A DNA stretch of 64,000 nt. Origin: Allokutzneria sp. A3M-2-11 16 (GTDB taxonomy: Bacteria; Actinomycetota; Actinomycetes; Mycobacteriales; Pseudonocardiaceae). The position numbers and the translations under genes are program-made. Where the stretch lies: positions 3,472,001-3,536,000 of the forward strand of contig NZ_JANAVO010000001.1 of NCBI RefSeq assembly GCF_024213555.1. Direction: 5' to 3'. This document shows, piece after piece, positions 34,129-43,161 of this stretch; positions within the stretch are counted from its first letter, which is position 1; the number at the start of each line of letters is the position of its first letter. The notes under the pieces were generated by a model, which searched no databases, had not been told where the DNA came from, and saw only the letters and a program-made list of their open reading frames with translations.

Positions 34129-34997
34129 GCGGGGGCTCCGGTGAGGCCGCGGGAACGGAGCACGCGCCGTTCCAGTGGACGGAAGAAGAGCAGGTCGACG
34201 CCGACGCCGACGGCGAGGATGAGCAGGATCGCGGTGATCACCGTGGACATGTCGGTGAGCAACCGGCCCTGTTCCAGGAGCTGGCCGAGGCCGATGCCGA
34301 GGTCGGGGGAGCGCGCGATGATCTCCGCGGCCATCAGCGAGCGCCAGGAGAACGCCCAGCCCTGCTTCAACCCGGCCAGGTAGCCGGGCAGCGCCGCGGG
34401 CAGCAGCACGTGCCGCGCCGACTGGAGCCGTCCGGCGCCGAGCACCGAACCGACCCGCAGCAGCAGCGGTGGCACCTGGTCGATCCCGGCCACCAGGCCG
34501 TTGGCGATCGAGGGCACGGCGCCGAGCAGCACCACCGCGTAGATCATCGAGTCGTTCAGGCCGAGCCAGAGCACCGCGGCGGGCACCCACGCCACGGACG
34601 GCAGGCTCTGCAGGCCGCTCAGCAACGGGCCGATCGCGGCGCGCACCACTCGTACCCGCGCCACGACCAGCCCCAGCGGTGTGCCGATCGCCACCGCCAC
34701 GAGAAAGCCGAGCACCGCGCGGTGGGTCGAGGTCCACAGCGTCTCAGTGATCCGGCCTTCCCCGGCCAACCGCACGAACTCACCCGCCACCGCCAAGGGC
34801 GACGGCAGTTTCCACTCCGGCCACAGCGCCGAGGCCCACAACGCCTGCCACACCACGATGATCAGCACAACGGCGACGGCCGGCGGCAGCACGACCGCGG
34901 CGAAGCGGCGCAGTCCGCGAGGCCCCCGCTGCTCGGCAGCGGGGGTGTCCAGCGCGTCCAGTCCCGCTTCGAGCGCCCTGTGGTCAACCTCTGGCAT
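34125..34997 (-). CDS. ABC transporter permease, SsuC/TauC type
   Basis: A 290-residue permease with about six helices. The EAA-type cytoplasmic loop is seen around GLVAGIDQVPPLLLRVGSVLGAGRLQSARHVLLPAALPGYLAGLKQGWAF in broken form, including the conserved glycine and LP. The family imports sulfonates, taurine, nitrate or related anions. In this operon a sulfur compound is the likely cargo. It overlaps the ATPase gene by 14 bases. Confidence 0.9.
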   Translation of the reverse strand: MPEVDHRALEAGLDALDTPAAEQRGPRGLRRFAAVVLPPAVAVVLIIVVWQALWASALWPEWKLPSPLAVAGEFVRLAGEGRITETLWTSTHRAVLGFLVAVAIGTPLGLVVARVRVVRAAIGPLLSGLQSLPSVAWVPAAVLWLGLNDSMIYAVVLLGAVPSIANGLVAGIDQVPPLLLRVGSVLGAGRLQSARHVLLPAALPGYLAGLKQGWAFSWRSLMAAEIIARSPDLGIGLGQLLEQGRLLTDMSTVITAILLILAVGVGVDLLFFRPLERRVLRSRGLTGAPA

Positions 34998-35745
34998 GAC
35001 TGGAGATCACTCCTCGCAGCTCACCGGTGATCTCGTGCGCCAGGTCCTCCCCGCCGTCGCTGACCTCCCACTCGCGGACCACTCGGCCGGGCCGGGAGGA
35101 CAGCAGCACGACGCGCTGCCCGAGCCGCACCGCCTCGCGCACGTCATGCGTCACGAACAGCACGGAAGTGCCGGTCTGCGCCCAAATCCGCCGCAGTTCC
35201 CCTTGCAGCACATCGCGGGTGATCGCGTCCAGCGCGGCGAAGGGCTCGTCCATCAGCAGCAGCGGAGCGCCCGTGTCACTGTCGTCGAGGGTGGTCGCGA
35301 GCGCGCGGGCCAGTGCGACCCGCTGCCGCATACCGCCGGACAGCTCGTGCGGGCGCTTGCGGGCGGCATCGCCGAGGCGCACCAGGTCGAGCAGCTTCGC
35401 GGCCCGCTCCTCGCGTTCGGCGCGCCCGATCCCGCGCAGCTTCAAGGGAAGTTCGACATTGCGCGCGGCGGTCAGCCACGGCATCAGCGCGGGCTCCTGG
35501 AACACGACGGCCGGTCGTCCACTGTGGACATCAACGACACCGGTCGTGGGCTTGTCCAGCCCGGCGACCAGTGACAGCAACGTGGACTTGCCGCAGCCGG
35601 ACGCGCCGAGCAGGCAGACGAACTCGCCGGGCTTGACGTCGAGGTCGACACCGTCCAGCGCCGCGACGGTGCCGAAGGACTTGCCGACGCCGGAAAGCCT
35701 TACGACGTGGTCAACACTGGTGGCCTTTTCGAGGATCGCGGTCAT
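34984..35745 (-). CDS. ABC transporter ATPase, SsuB/TauB type
   Basis: A 253-residue ATPase. Walker A is GASGCGKST, the signature LSGGMRQRVALARAL, Walker B LLMDEPFAALD and the switch histidine is in VTHDVREA. It powers the neighbouring permease and belongs to the nitrate/sulfonate/taurine class. Transcribed between the lipoprotein and permease genes with an 8-base gap and a 14-base overlap respectively. Confidence 0.93.
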   Translation of the reverse strand: MTAILEKATSVDHVVRLSGVGKSFGTVAALDGVDLDVKPGEFVCLLGASGCGKSTLLSLVAGLDKPTTGVVDVHSGRPAVVFQEPALMPWLTAARNVELPLKLRGIGRAEREERAAKLLDLVRLGDAARKRPHELSGGMRQRVALARALATTLDDSDTGAPLLLMDEPFAALDAITRDVLQGELRRIWAQTGTSVLFVTHDVREAVRLGQRVVLLSSRPGRVVREWEVSDGGEDLAHEITGELRGVISSHARG

Positions 35746-35752
35746 GGCAGCC

Positions 35753-36826
35753 TCACTTCTTGTCGAGTCCGGAAGCGTCCACTGTGGCCAGACCGCCCGC
35801 CTTCAGCGCTTCGTTGAGCGCCGTGACGTCGACAAGGCCCTTGAGGTCGATCTCCTGCTTGGTCACACCGGCCGCCACGGCGTCCTTCGACAGCTTGGGG
35901 AAGCGCCCGGCGAGTGGGTCGAACGAGAACTCGATCTGACTGAAAGCGCGGTCCAGCACCAGTTCCGCGAGCGGCTTGCCCGCGTTCTTGGCCAGGCTCG
36001 CGTTGACCACCTTCTTCGCCGCCGCGGGTTCGGTGTTGATCCACCGGACCGCGGCGACGTGCCCGCGCAGCAACGCTTTCACGGTCTCCGGGTGCTTCTT
36101 GGCGAACTCGGTCCGCACGATCAGCACAGTGGTGGGGAACTTGCCTTCCGGCCACAGCTGCCGCTCGTCGACGAGCACCTTCGCGCCCGCCTCCAGCACC
36201 AGCCGCGACGCCCACGGCTCCGGCAGCCAGCCGCCGTCCAACTGTCCACTTCGGAACGCGTCGAACGTCTGCGGGTTGTCGGTGGTGAGCACCTTGACGT
36301 CGTTGCCGCCCGTCGTGTCGACCTTCAGGCCCTGCTGCGCCAGCCACGCCCGCAGCGCCACGTCCTGCGTCCCGCCGAGCTGCGGGGTCGCGATCGTCTT
36401 GCCGCGCAACTGTTCCACCGAAGTGATCTCCGGCTTCACCACGAGCTGCGCGCCACCGGAGGCCGCGCCCGCGATCAGCCGCACGGCCTCGCCCTTGGTC
36501 TTGGTGAAGGCGTTGATCGTCGGGTTGGGGCCGACGAACGTGGCGTCCAGCGAGCCGGACAGCAGCGCCTCGATCGCGGACGGCCCCGCGTTGAACGCCT
36601 GGGTGCTCAGCTTCGTCGCGCCGAGTTCCTTGGCCACGAAGCCCTTTTCCTGGTCGATGCCGACCAGGGCGGCCGCGTGCGTGACGTTCGGGAAGAAGCC
36701 CAGCCGCAGTTCCGCGGCCGGTCCGGCGTCGGCGATCGGCTTGTCCTCGGCCGGACCCCCGTCGGCACGGGTGCACGCGCCGAGCGCCAGGGCGGCGACG
36801 ACTGCGATCGCGATGGTGCGGAGCAC
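35753..36826 (-). CDS. ABC transporter substrate-binding lipoprotein, SsuA/NrtA type
   Basis: A 357-residue lipoprotein. The lipobox LGAC follows a hydrophobic segment at residues 4-18. The mature part has LRLGFFPNVTHAAALVGIDQEKGF, typical of SsuA/NrtA proteins, and ends ATVDASGLDKK. Ligand could be sulfonate, sulfate or thiosulfate; position in the sulfur operon argues against nitrate. In Streptomyces the same three transporter genes follow cysN. Confidence 0.9.
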   Translation of the reverse strand: MLRTIAIAVVAALALGACTRADGGPAEDKPIADAGPAAELRLGFFPNVTHAAALVGIDQEKGFVAKELGATKLSTQAFNAGPSAIEALLSGSLDATFVGPNPTINAFTKTKGEAVRLIAGAASGGAQLVVKPEITSVEQLRGKTIATPQLGGTQDVALRAWLAQQGLKVDTTGGNDVKVLTTDNPQTFDAFRSGQLDGGWLPEPWASRLVLEAGAKVLVDERQLWPEGKFPTTVLIVRTEFAKKHPETVKALLRGHVAAVRWINTEPAAAKKVVNASLAKNAGKPLAELVLDRAFSQIEFSFDPLAGRFPKLSKDAVAAGVTKQEIDLKGLVDVTALNEALKAGGLATVDASGLDKK

Positions 36827-36846
36827 GTGACCCTCCTGAAAGGGGA

Positions 36847-38148
36847 TTAGGGGCCGGGGGAGAGCTGGACCGGTACACCGCCGCGCAGCGGCAGTGGTGC
36901 GCCGACAAGCCCAGCGGCGAGTGTGCCGCCGTCCGCCGGGTCGATCACCAGGAACGAGCCCGTGCGGCGGCTCGCCACGTAGTCGTCAACCGGCAGCTGC
37001 TCCGAGGTGCGGATCACCACGCGGCCGATCTCATTGAGCGACAACGCCTCCGGACCGTCCACAAGGGACAGGTTCTGTTCGTCGAAGCGCCCGGAGAGCT
37101 CGGTGACGATGGCCTGCACGGTCCTGGTGCCGTGCTTGACCAGTACGCGAGCGCCCGCGCGCAGCGGTTTCTCGGCCAGCCAGCAGATCGTCGCGTCCAG
37201 CTCGTCGACGAGCTTCGGCTGGTCGTCGGCCGCCGCGATCACATCGCCGCGGGAGATGTCGATGTCGTCGGCCAGCAGCACGGTGACCGACTGGCCCGCG
37301 GTCGCCTCGCCGAGCGGGCCGTCCGCGGTGTCCACGCGCTCGATGCGGCTGCGCCTGCCGGACGGCAGCACGACCACCTCGTCGCCCGGCGTCGCGACAC
37401 CCGCCGCGACCTGCCCGGCGTAGCCCCGGTAGTCGGGGTGCTCCGGCGTGCGTGGGCGGATCACGTACTGCACCGGGAAACGCAGCGGCACATCGCGCGG
37501 GTCCGGCGCCACGGGCACGGTTTCCAAGTGCTCCAACAGGGTCGGCCCGGTGTACCAGGGCGTCTGCTCGGAGCGCTCGACCACGTTGTCCCCGTGCAGC
37601 GCGGAAACCGGCACGATCACCAGTGCGTCGGCGGTGTAGCCGAGACCGGTGACGTACTCGGTGAACTCCCGCGAGATCGTGTCGAACACCGCCTTGTCGA
37701 AGCCGACCAGGTCGATCTTGTTGACCGCCAGCACAAGCCGGGGAACGCCCAGCAGTGCCAGCACCGCGGCGTGCCTTCTGGTCTGCTCCAGCACGCCTTT
37801 TCGCGCGTCCACCAACAGGATCGCGAGCTGCGCGGTCGAGGCGCCGGTCACGGTGTTGCGGGTGTACTGCACGTGGCCTGGGGTGTCGGCGAGCACGTAG
37901 CTGCGGTTGGGCGTGGCGAAGTAACGGTAGGCCACGTCGATGGTGATGCCCTGCTCACGCTCCGCCCGCAGCCCGTCCACGAGCAGCGACAGGTCCGGAG
38001 TGGACAGTCCACGGTCCGCGCTCGCGCGGTGCACGGCTTCAAGGGTGTCGGCGAGCACGGACTTCGTGTCGTAAAGCAGGCGTCCGACCAAAGTGGACTT
38101 GCCGTCGTCCACGCTGCCCGCGGTCGCGAGCCGCAACAGGTCGCTCAT
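36847..38148 (-). CDS. cysN: Sulfate adenylyltransferase large subunit (GTPase)
   Basis: A 433-residue EF-Tu-like GTPase. P-loop TAGSVDDGKSTL, DTPGHVQYTRN and NKIDLVGFDK give the GTP site; two beta-barrel domains follow. It couples GTP hydrolysis to CysD's formation of APS from sulfate and ATP. There is no fused APS kinase domain at the C-terminus. The start overlaps the cysD stop (TGATG). Confidence 0.95.
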   Translation of the reverse strand: MSDLLRLATAGSVDDGKSTLVGRLLYDTKSVLADTLEAVHRASADRGLSTPDLSLLVDGLRAEREQGITIDVAYRYFATPNRSYVLADTPGHVQYTRNTVTGASTAQLAILLVDARKGVLEQTRRHAAVLALLGVPRLVLAVNKIDLVGFDKAVFDTISREFTEYVTGLGYTADALVIVPVSALHGDNVVERSEQTPWYTGPTLLEHLETVPVAPDPRDVPLRFPVQYVIRPRTPEHPDYRGYAGQVAAGVATPGDEVVVLPSGRRSRIERVDTADGPLGEATAGQSVTVLLADDIDISRGDVIAAADDQPKLVDELDATICWLAEKPLRAGARVLVKHGTRTVQAIVTELSGRFDEQNLSLVDGPEALSLNEIGRVVIRTSEQLPVDDYVASRRTGSFLVIDPADGGTLAAGLVGAPLPLRGGVPVQLSPGP

Positions 38149-39092
38149 CAGAAGTACCCTTCCCGCTTGCGGTCTTCCATCGCGGCCTCGGAGAGCCGGT
38201 CGTCGGCGCGGGTGGCCCCGCGCTCGGTGAGCCTGCTCGCGGTCACCTCGGTGATCACTTCGTCCACAGTGGACGCCTCGGACTGGACGGCGCCAGTGCA
38301 CGAGCCGTCGCCGACGGTGCGGTAGCGCACGGTCATCTCGGTGACCGGCTCGTTCTCCCTCGGCCCGCCCCACGGTCCAGAGGTCAGCCACATGCCGTCG
38401 CGCTGGTAGACCTCGCGCCGGTGGGCGAAGTAGATCGAGGGCAGCTCGATGTTCTCCCGGTCGATGTAGCGCCACACGTCCAGCTCGGTCCAGTTGGACA
38501 GCGGGAACACCCGGACGTGCTCGCCGGGGCGGTGGCGGCCGTTGTAGAGGCTCCACAGCTCCGGCCGCTGGCGGCGCGGGTCCCACTGGCCGAAAGCGTT
38601 GCGCAGGCTGAAGATGCGCTCCTTCGCCCGCGCCCGCTCCTCGTCGCGCCGACCGCCGCCGAACACCGCGTCGAACTTGCCCTCGGTGATCGAGTCCAGC
38701 AGCGGCACCGTCTGCAGCGGGTTACGGGTGCCGTCAGGACGCTCGGTGAGGCGGCCGTCGTCGATCCAGTCCTGGACCTTCGCGACCACCAAGCGCGCGC
38801 CGAGCTTGTCCACGAGGTTGTCGCGGAACTCGATGACCTCGTCGAAGTTGTGCCCGGTGTCCACGTGCAGCAACGGGAACGGGATCGGCGCGGGCCAGAA
38901 AGCCTTGTACGCCAAGTGCACCAGCAGCGTGGAGTCCTTGCCGCCGGAGAACAGGATCACCGGCTTGTCGAACTCGCCCGCCACCTCGCGGAAGATGTGG
39001 ATCGCCTCGGCCTCAAGCGCGTCGAGTGTGAGATCTGCTTGCAGGATCGAACCAGAGACACTGTCCGTGACATCGATAGTGCCCTTACCCAT
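38148..39092 (-). CDS. cysD: Sulfate adenylyltransferase small subunit
   Basis: A 314-residue PP-loop ATP sulfurylase subunit with the SGGKDSTLLVHLA nucleotide loop, HVDTGHNFDEVIEFRD, and GGGRRDEERARAKERIFS. It makes APS from ATP and sulfate with CysN. The ATG at 39092 lies just inside the cysH 3' end (8-base overlap); a GTG at 39101 is an alternative. The sequence TCCACTGTGGAC within the gene belongs to a palindrome that recurs in this window. Confidence 0.95.
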   Translation of the reverse strand: MGKGTIDVTDSVSGSILQADLTLDALEAEAIHIFREVAGEFDKPVILFSGGKDSTLLVHLAYKAFWPAPIPFPLLHVDTGHNFDEVIEFRDNLVDKLGARLVVAKVQDWIDDGRLTERPDGTRNPLQTVPLLDSITEGKFDAVFGGGRRDEERARAKERIFSLRNAFGQWDPRRQRPELWSLYNGRHRPGEHVRVFPLSNWTELDVWRYIDRENIELPSIYFAHRREVYQRDGMWLTSGPWGGPRENEPVTEMTVRYRTVGDGSCTGAVQSEASTVDEVITEVTASRLTERGATRADDRLSEAAMEDRKREGYF

Positions 39093-39765
39093 GAAGACCA
39101 CACTCCGTCTTGGCGAGTCCGGCCCAACGGCCGCTGCGCAGGTCGGCGCCGGGCAACGGCTTCGCGGTGCACGGTGCGCACCCGATGGACGGATATCCCT
39201 CCTGCACCAAGGGGTTCTCCAAGATTCCGTTCTCGGCGATGTAGTGGTTGAACTCGTCGTCGGTCCACGCCGCGATCGGGTTGATCTTGACGAGGCCGTT
39301 GCGCTCGTCCCACTGCACGATCGGCGTGTTCGCCCGCGTCGGCGCGTCCACCCGGCGCACTCCGGTCACCCACGCCTCGTAGCGCGCGAGAGTCCGTTGC
39401 AGCGGAACGACTTTGCGCAGCGCGCAACACTTGCCGGGATCGCGGGCGAAGAGGTCCTTGCCGTACTCGGCGTCCTGCTCCGCGACGCTCTGCTCGGCCT
39501 GGGCGTTGACGATGTTCACGTCGTAGACCGTCTCCACCGCGTCACGGGTGCCGATGGTCTCCGCGAAGTGGTAGCCGGTCTCCAGGAACAGCACGTCCAC
39601 GTTCGGCTTCACCTTGGTGGCGAGGTCGATGAGCACGGCGTCCTGCATGTTCGACGCGACGATCCACCGGTCCCCGAAGGTCCGCGCCACCCACGCCAGG
39701 GCTTCTCCCGCGCTGGCCTCGGACAGTTCCACCGAAGCCTTCTCGGCCAACTCGCGCGTGGTCAC
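39085..39765 (-). CDS. cysH: Adenylyl-sulfate (APS) reductase
   Basis: A 226-residue PP-loop reductase. The 4Fe-4S cysteines are CCALRKV and GCAPC, present in APS reductases and absent in PAPS reductases, and the catalytic cysteine is in the C-terminal ECGLHG. It reduces APS directly to sulfite, consistent with the lack of any APS kinase here. The GTG at 39765 has GGAGGTGAG upstream; its start overlaps the preceding zinc-ribbon gene stop by four bases. Confidence 0.95.
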   Translation of the reverse strand: MTTRELAEKASVELSEASAGEALAWVARTFGDRWIVASNMQDAVLIDLATKVKPNVDVLFLETGYHFAETIGTRDAVETVYDVNIVNAQAEQSVAEQDAEYGKDLFARDPGKCCALRKVVPLQRTLARYEAWVTGVRRVDAPTRANTPIVQWDERNGLVKINPIAAWTDDEFNHYIAENGILENPLVQEGYPSIGCAPCTAKPLPGADLRSGRWAGLAKTECGLHG

Positions 39766-39923
39766 CTGCTCACCTCCGCAGTCGTGGACGACAAACCGAC
39801 GTACTTCACGGCGAACACGCGACGGCACCCACCGCACAACCAGGCACCGTGCGGCTCCGGCTCGGGACGAAGGTCCTCATCCCCGCAGTACGGGCAATAG
39901 AAAGCGGCTGCGCGTTCGCTCAT
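39762..39923 (-). CDS. 53-residue zinc-ribbon protein between sir and cysH
   Basis: A small protein with two CxxC pairs, CPYC and CGGC, spaced 19 residues apart, the geometry of a zinc ribbon, followed by RRVFAVKYVGL. It is coupled at both ends: ATGA with sir and a 4-base overlap with cysH. Similar mini-genes occur at this place in actinobacterial sulfur operons. It may carry metal or act as a small partner of the reductases; nothing is established. Confidence 0.8.
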   Translation of the reverse strand: MSERAAAFYCPYCGDEDLRPEPEPHGAWLCGGCRRVFAVKYVGLSSTTAEVSR

Positions 39924-41605
39924 TGCAGATCCGCCTCCTCGGCGCGGGTGACCCACTGAGCGAAGCGCTCGCCGTCCGTGCGCTGCTTCACGAAGTTGCG
40001 CACCACGCGCTCCACGTAGTCGCCGAGCTCGGCCGAAGTCACCTTGTGACCGCGCAACTTCCGCCCGAAACCGGAGTCCAGCCCGAGGCCGCCGCCCAGG
40101 TGCACCTGGAAACCCTCGACCTGCCTGCCATCGGAGTCGGTGACGATCTGCCCCTTGAGGCCGATGTCGGCGACCTGGATGCGGGCGCAGGAGTTGGGGC
40201 AGCCGTTGATGTGGATGCTCACCGGAGTGTCCAAAGTGGACTGAACATCGGCGAGCCGCTCCTCCAACGTGTCCACAAGGGACAGCGCGCGGGCCTTGGT
40301 CTCCACGATGGCGAGCTTGCAGAACTCGATGCCGGTGCACGCCATGGTGGAGCGCCGCCACGGCGAGGGGTTCGGCTGCAACCCGAGCTTGGCCAGCTCC
40401 TCCGACAGCGCGGGCACTTCCCGTTCGGCGACGTCGAGCACCACGAGCTTCTGCAACGGGGTGAACGCGACCCGCCGCGACCCGGCCCGCTCCGCCGTCT
40501 TCGCCAGCGCCACCAACGTGGAACCCGAGACGCGCCCGGCCACCGGAGCGGCTCCGACGTAGAACTTCCCGTCCTTCTGCCGGTGCACGCCGACGTGGTC
40601 GATCGGCCGCGCGAGCAGTTCCGGGGCGGGCCCGTCGAGCATGGGGCGCTTGAGGTACTCGGTCTCCATCACCTCGCGGAACTTCGCCGTGCCCCAGTCC
40701 TTGAGCAGGAACTTGATCCGCGCCCGGTGCCGCAGCCTGCGGTAGCCGTAGTCGCGGAAGACGCTGATCACCGCCTCCCACACGTCCGGGACCTCGTCCA
40801 GCGGGATCCACACGCCCAGTCGTTGAGCGATCATCGGGTTGGTCGAGAGCCCGCCGCCGACCCACAGGTCGAAGCCCGGCCCGTGCTCGGGGTGCTCCAC
40901 CCCGACGAAGGAGACGTCGTTGACCTCGTGCGCGATGTCCTGCTGCCCGGAGATCGCCGACTTGAACTTGCGCGGCAGGTTCGCGTACGCCGGGTCCCCG
41001 ATGTAGCGCTCGACGATCTCGGTGATCGCGGGCGTCCCGTCGATGACCTCGTCGGAGGAGATCCCGGCCACCGGCGAGCCCAGCACGACGCGCGGGCTGT
41101 CGCCGCACGCCTCGGTGGTGCTCAGGCCGACCGCCTCCAGCTTCTGCCAGATCGTCGGCACGTCCTCGATGCGGATCCAGTGGTACTGGATGTTCTGCCG
41201 GTCGGTGATGTCGGCGGTGTCGCGCGCGTAGGTCTGGGAGATCTCGCCGACGACGCGCAGCTGCTCCGTGGTCAGCGCGCCGCCGTCGATGCGCACCCGC
41301 AGCATGAAGTACTCGTCGTCGAGCTCTTCGGGCTCCAGCACGGCGGTGCGCCCGCCGTCGATCCCCGGCTTGCGCTGCGTGTACAGCCCGTACCAGCGGA
41401 AACGCCCTCGGAGATCACCCGGGTCGATCGAGTCGAAGCCGCGGTGCGCGTAGATGTTCTCGATGCGCGCGCGGACGTTGAGCGGGTTGTCGTCCTTCTT
41501 GGAGCGCTCGTTGGGGTTCAGCGGTTCGCGGTAGCCGAGCGCCCATTGCCCCTCACCCCGGCGCTGTTGCGGGCGCCGGGTCGGTGTGGTGGTAGGGGGG
41601 ACCAT
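39920..41605 (-). CDS. sir: Ferredoxin-dependent assimilatory sulfite (nitrite) reductase
   Basis: A 561-residue siroheme/4Fe-4S reductase with two ferrodoxin-like halves. The cluster cysteines are in MACTGIEFCKLA and NGCPNSCARIQ; siroheme-binding arginines in RQNIQYHWIR and NTRR-like regions are present. It reduces sulfite to sulfide with ferredoxin. Nitrite reductase is a sister function, but the sulfur operon context decides for sulfite. The ATG at 41605 has GGAGGA upstream; a conserved leader peptide lies 118 bases ahead. Confidence 0.94.
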   Translation of the reverse strand: MVPPTTTPTRRPQQRRGEGQWALGYREPLNPNERSKKDDNPLNVRARIENIYAHRGFDSIDPGDLRGRFRWYGLYTQRKPGIDGGRTAVLEPEELDDEYFMLRVRIDGGALTTEQLRVVGEISQTYARDTADITDRQNIQYHWIRIEDVPTIWQKLEAVGLSTTEACGDSPRVVLGSPVAGISSDEVIDGTPAITEIVERYIGDPAYANLPRKFKSAISGQQDIAHEVNDVSFVGVEHPEHGPGFDLWVGGGLSTNPMIAQRLGVWIPLDEVPDVWEAVISVFRDYGYRRLRHRARIKFLLKDWGTAKFREVMETEYLKRPMLDGPAPELLARPIDHVGVHRQKDGKFYVGAAPVAGRVSGSTLVALAKTAERAGSRRVAFTPLQKLVVLDVAEREVPALSEELAKLGLQPNPSPWRRSTMACTGIEFCKLAIVETKARALSLVDTLEERLADVQSTLDTPVSIHINGCPNSCARIQVADIGLKGQIVTDSDGRQVEGFQVHLGGGLGLDSGFGRKLRGHKVTSAELGDYVERVVRNFVKQRTDGERFAQWVTRAEEADLQ

Positions 41606-41722
41606 CGGAGTCCTCCGGGGGTCTGGAGCGCTGGGCGCGCAGGCAGAGTCCCGGGACTACCGGTGGGAGAGCTCAGCCGACGCGACCGGCGCCGGCTGGA
41701 TGAAGACAGACTTCGGCGCGGT

Positions 41723-41809
41723 CTACAGACCGAGCCGACACAGGGAACTGGCCACGCGCAACTGATCGACGTGGCGTCGAGCCACGAGCGGCAGGCCATC
41801 CGAGGTCAT
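41723..41809 (-). CDS. Sulfur-operon leader peptide (RRHVD...RVAS...C type)
   Basis: A 28-codon frame whose product contains ARRHVDQLRVASSLCRLGL. This matches the actinobacterial 'putative leader peptide' pattern RRHVDLxRVASAxC found upstream of sulfur genes, with a cysteine codon (TGT) five codons before the stop. Ribosome stalling at the cysteine codon under cysteine starvation is the accepted kind of mechanism in mycobacteria. The region between its stop and sir contains palindromes (AGTCCCGGGACT and CAGCCG/CGGCTG) that could form the switch. Confidence 0.75.
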   Translation of the reverse strand: MTSDGLPLVARRHVDQLRVASSLCRLGL

Positions 41810-41873
41810 GCCTCGACGATGCCATGGGTCCACGGCTTGGTCTACCGCCATCCGAATACTGAGACACTGGGGT

Positions 41874-43085
41874 ATGCCCTCTGCTCTTCCCCAAGGCGAT
41901 CCGGCCCCGTCAAGCGGGGAATTGCCCCCTTCCGCGCTGGAGGGCCTCGGTACCCGTCCGTTCGGCGTGTACGTGCACGTGCCGTTCTGCGCGGCCCGCT
42001 GCGGCTACTGCGACTTCAACACCTACACGCCCGGAGAGCTGGGTTCGTCGGCCTCGCCCGAGTCCTGGCTTGAGGGTTTCAAGCACGAGCTGTCCCTCGC
42101 AGCGAGGGTCCTCGGCTCAGCCCCGCCGGTCGAGACGGTGTTCATCGGCGGCGGGACGCCCTCGCTGCTCGGTGTCTCCGGCCTCTCCGAGGTGCTGGAC
42201 GGCGTCCGCTCCACGTTCGGGCTCGCTGAAGGGGCCGAGGTCACCACCGAGTCCAACCCGGAGTCGACCTCGCCGGAGTTCTTCGCGGGCCTGCGCGAGG
42301 CGGGCTACAACCGGATCTCGCTCGGCATGCAGTCCGCGGCCAGCCACGTGCTGAAGATCTTGGACCGCAAGCACACCGCGGGCCGGGCCGTGGCCGCCGC
42401 CCGCGAAGCCCGCGCCGCCGGGATCGAGCACGTGAACCTGGACCTCATCTACGGCACACCGGGGGAGACCGACTCCGACCTCAAAGCAACCTTGGAGGCC
42501 GTGCTGTCGGCGGGCGTGGACCACGTGTCCGCCTACGCGTTGATCGTCGAGGAGGGCACCGCGCTCGCCCGCCGCATCTCCCGCGGAGAGCTGCCCGCGC
42601 CCGACGACGACGTCCTCGCCGACCGCTACGAGATGATCGACGACATGCTCGGCGGCGCGGGCATGCGGTGGTACGAGGTGTCGAACTGGGCTCGTGACGT
42701 GGCCGCCGAATGCCGCCACAACCTCGGCTACTGGCTCGGTGGCGACTGGTGGGGCTTCGGGCCGGGCGCGCACAGCCACGTCGGCGGGGTCCGCTGGTGG
42801 AACGTCAAGCACCCCGCGCGCTACGCCTCCGTCCTGGCTTCAGGGGCTTCACCGGCGGCGGGCCGGGAGACCCTGACGCCCGCCGAGGCGCAGTCGGAGC
42901 GCGTCCTGCTGGAGATCCGCCTCGCCCAGGGCATGCCCCTGTCCGCGCTGCCCTCGCCTTCGGAAGCTTCGCGTGCCGCCGCCGACGGACTCCTCTCCCC
43001 CGAGGCGCTCGCGGAAGGCCGCTGCGTCCTCACCCGACGAGGCCGCCTCCTCGCCGACGCCCTCGTCCACCGCCTCCTCGCCTGA
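41874..43085 (+). CDS. hemW: Radical SAM haem chaperone HemW
   Basis: A 403-residue radical SAM protein. The cluster motif is CAARCGYCDFN; then IGGGTPSLLG, NPESTSPE, RISLGMQSAASHVLKILDRKHT and the HemW C-terminal domain. HemW delivers haem to target proteins and was formerly misnamed coproporphyrinogen oxidase (HemN); the Cys spacing CxxxCxYC and the MQS motif fit HemW. The ATG at 41874 gives the family start; the frame is open earlier. It is divergent from the sulfur operon. Confidence 0.93.
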   Translation: MPSALPQGDPAPSSGELPPSALEGLGTRPFGVYVHVPFCAARCGYCDFNTYTPGELGSSASPESWLEGFKHELSLAARVLGSAPPVETVFIGGGTPSLLGVSGLSEVLDGVRSTFGLAEGAEVTTESNPESTSPEFFAGLREAGYNRISLGMQSAASHVLKILDRKHTAGRAVAAAREARAAGIEHVNLDLIYGTPGETDSDLKATLEAVLSAGVDHVSAYALIVEEGTALARRISRGELPAPDDDVLADRYEMIDDMLGGAGMRWYEVSNWARDVAAECRHNLGYWLGGDWWGFGPGAHSHVGGVRWWNVKHPARYASVLASGASPAAGRETLTPAEAQSERVLLEIRLAQGMPLSALPSPSEASRAAADGLLSPEALAEGRCVLTRRGRLLADALVHRLLA

Positions 43086-43161
43086 TCCTGTTCGTGCGAC
43101 CGCATAGAATTGGCGTTCACACGGGCGAGTGTGTGCTCAGCGTGTTCGGAGGTGACGTGCA

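Noticed and set aside
41640-41830. SAM-IV or other riboswitch before sir
   Set aside because: None of the conserved SAM-IV or other SAM core sequences could be found on the minus strand; the leader-peptide explanation fits better.
43090-43161. Possible CIRCE element in front of hrcA
   Set aside because: CACAC-N6-GTGTG is present, but CIRCE needs TTAGCACTC-N9-GAGTGCTAA; the match is poor.
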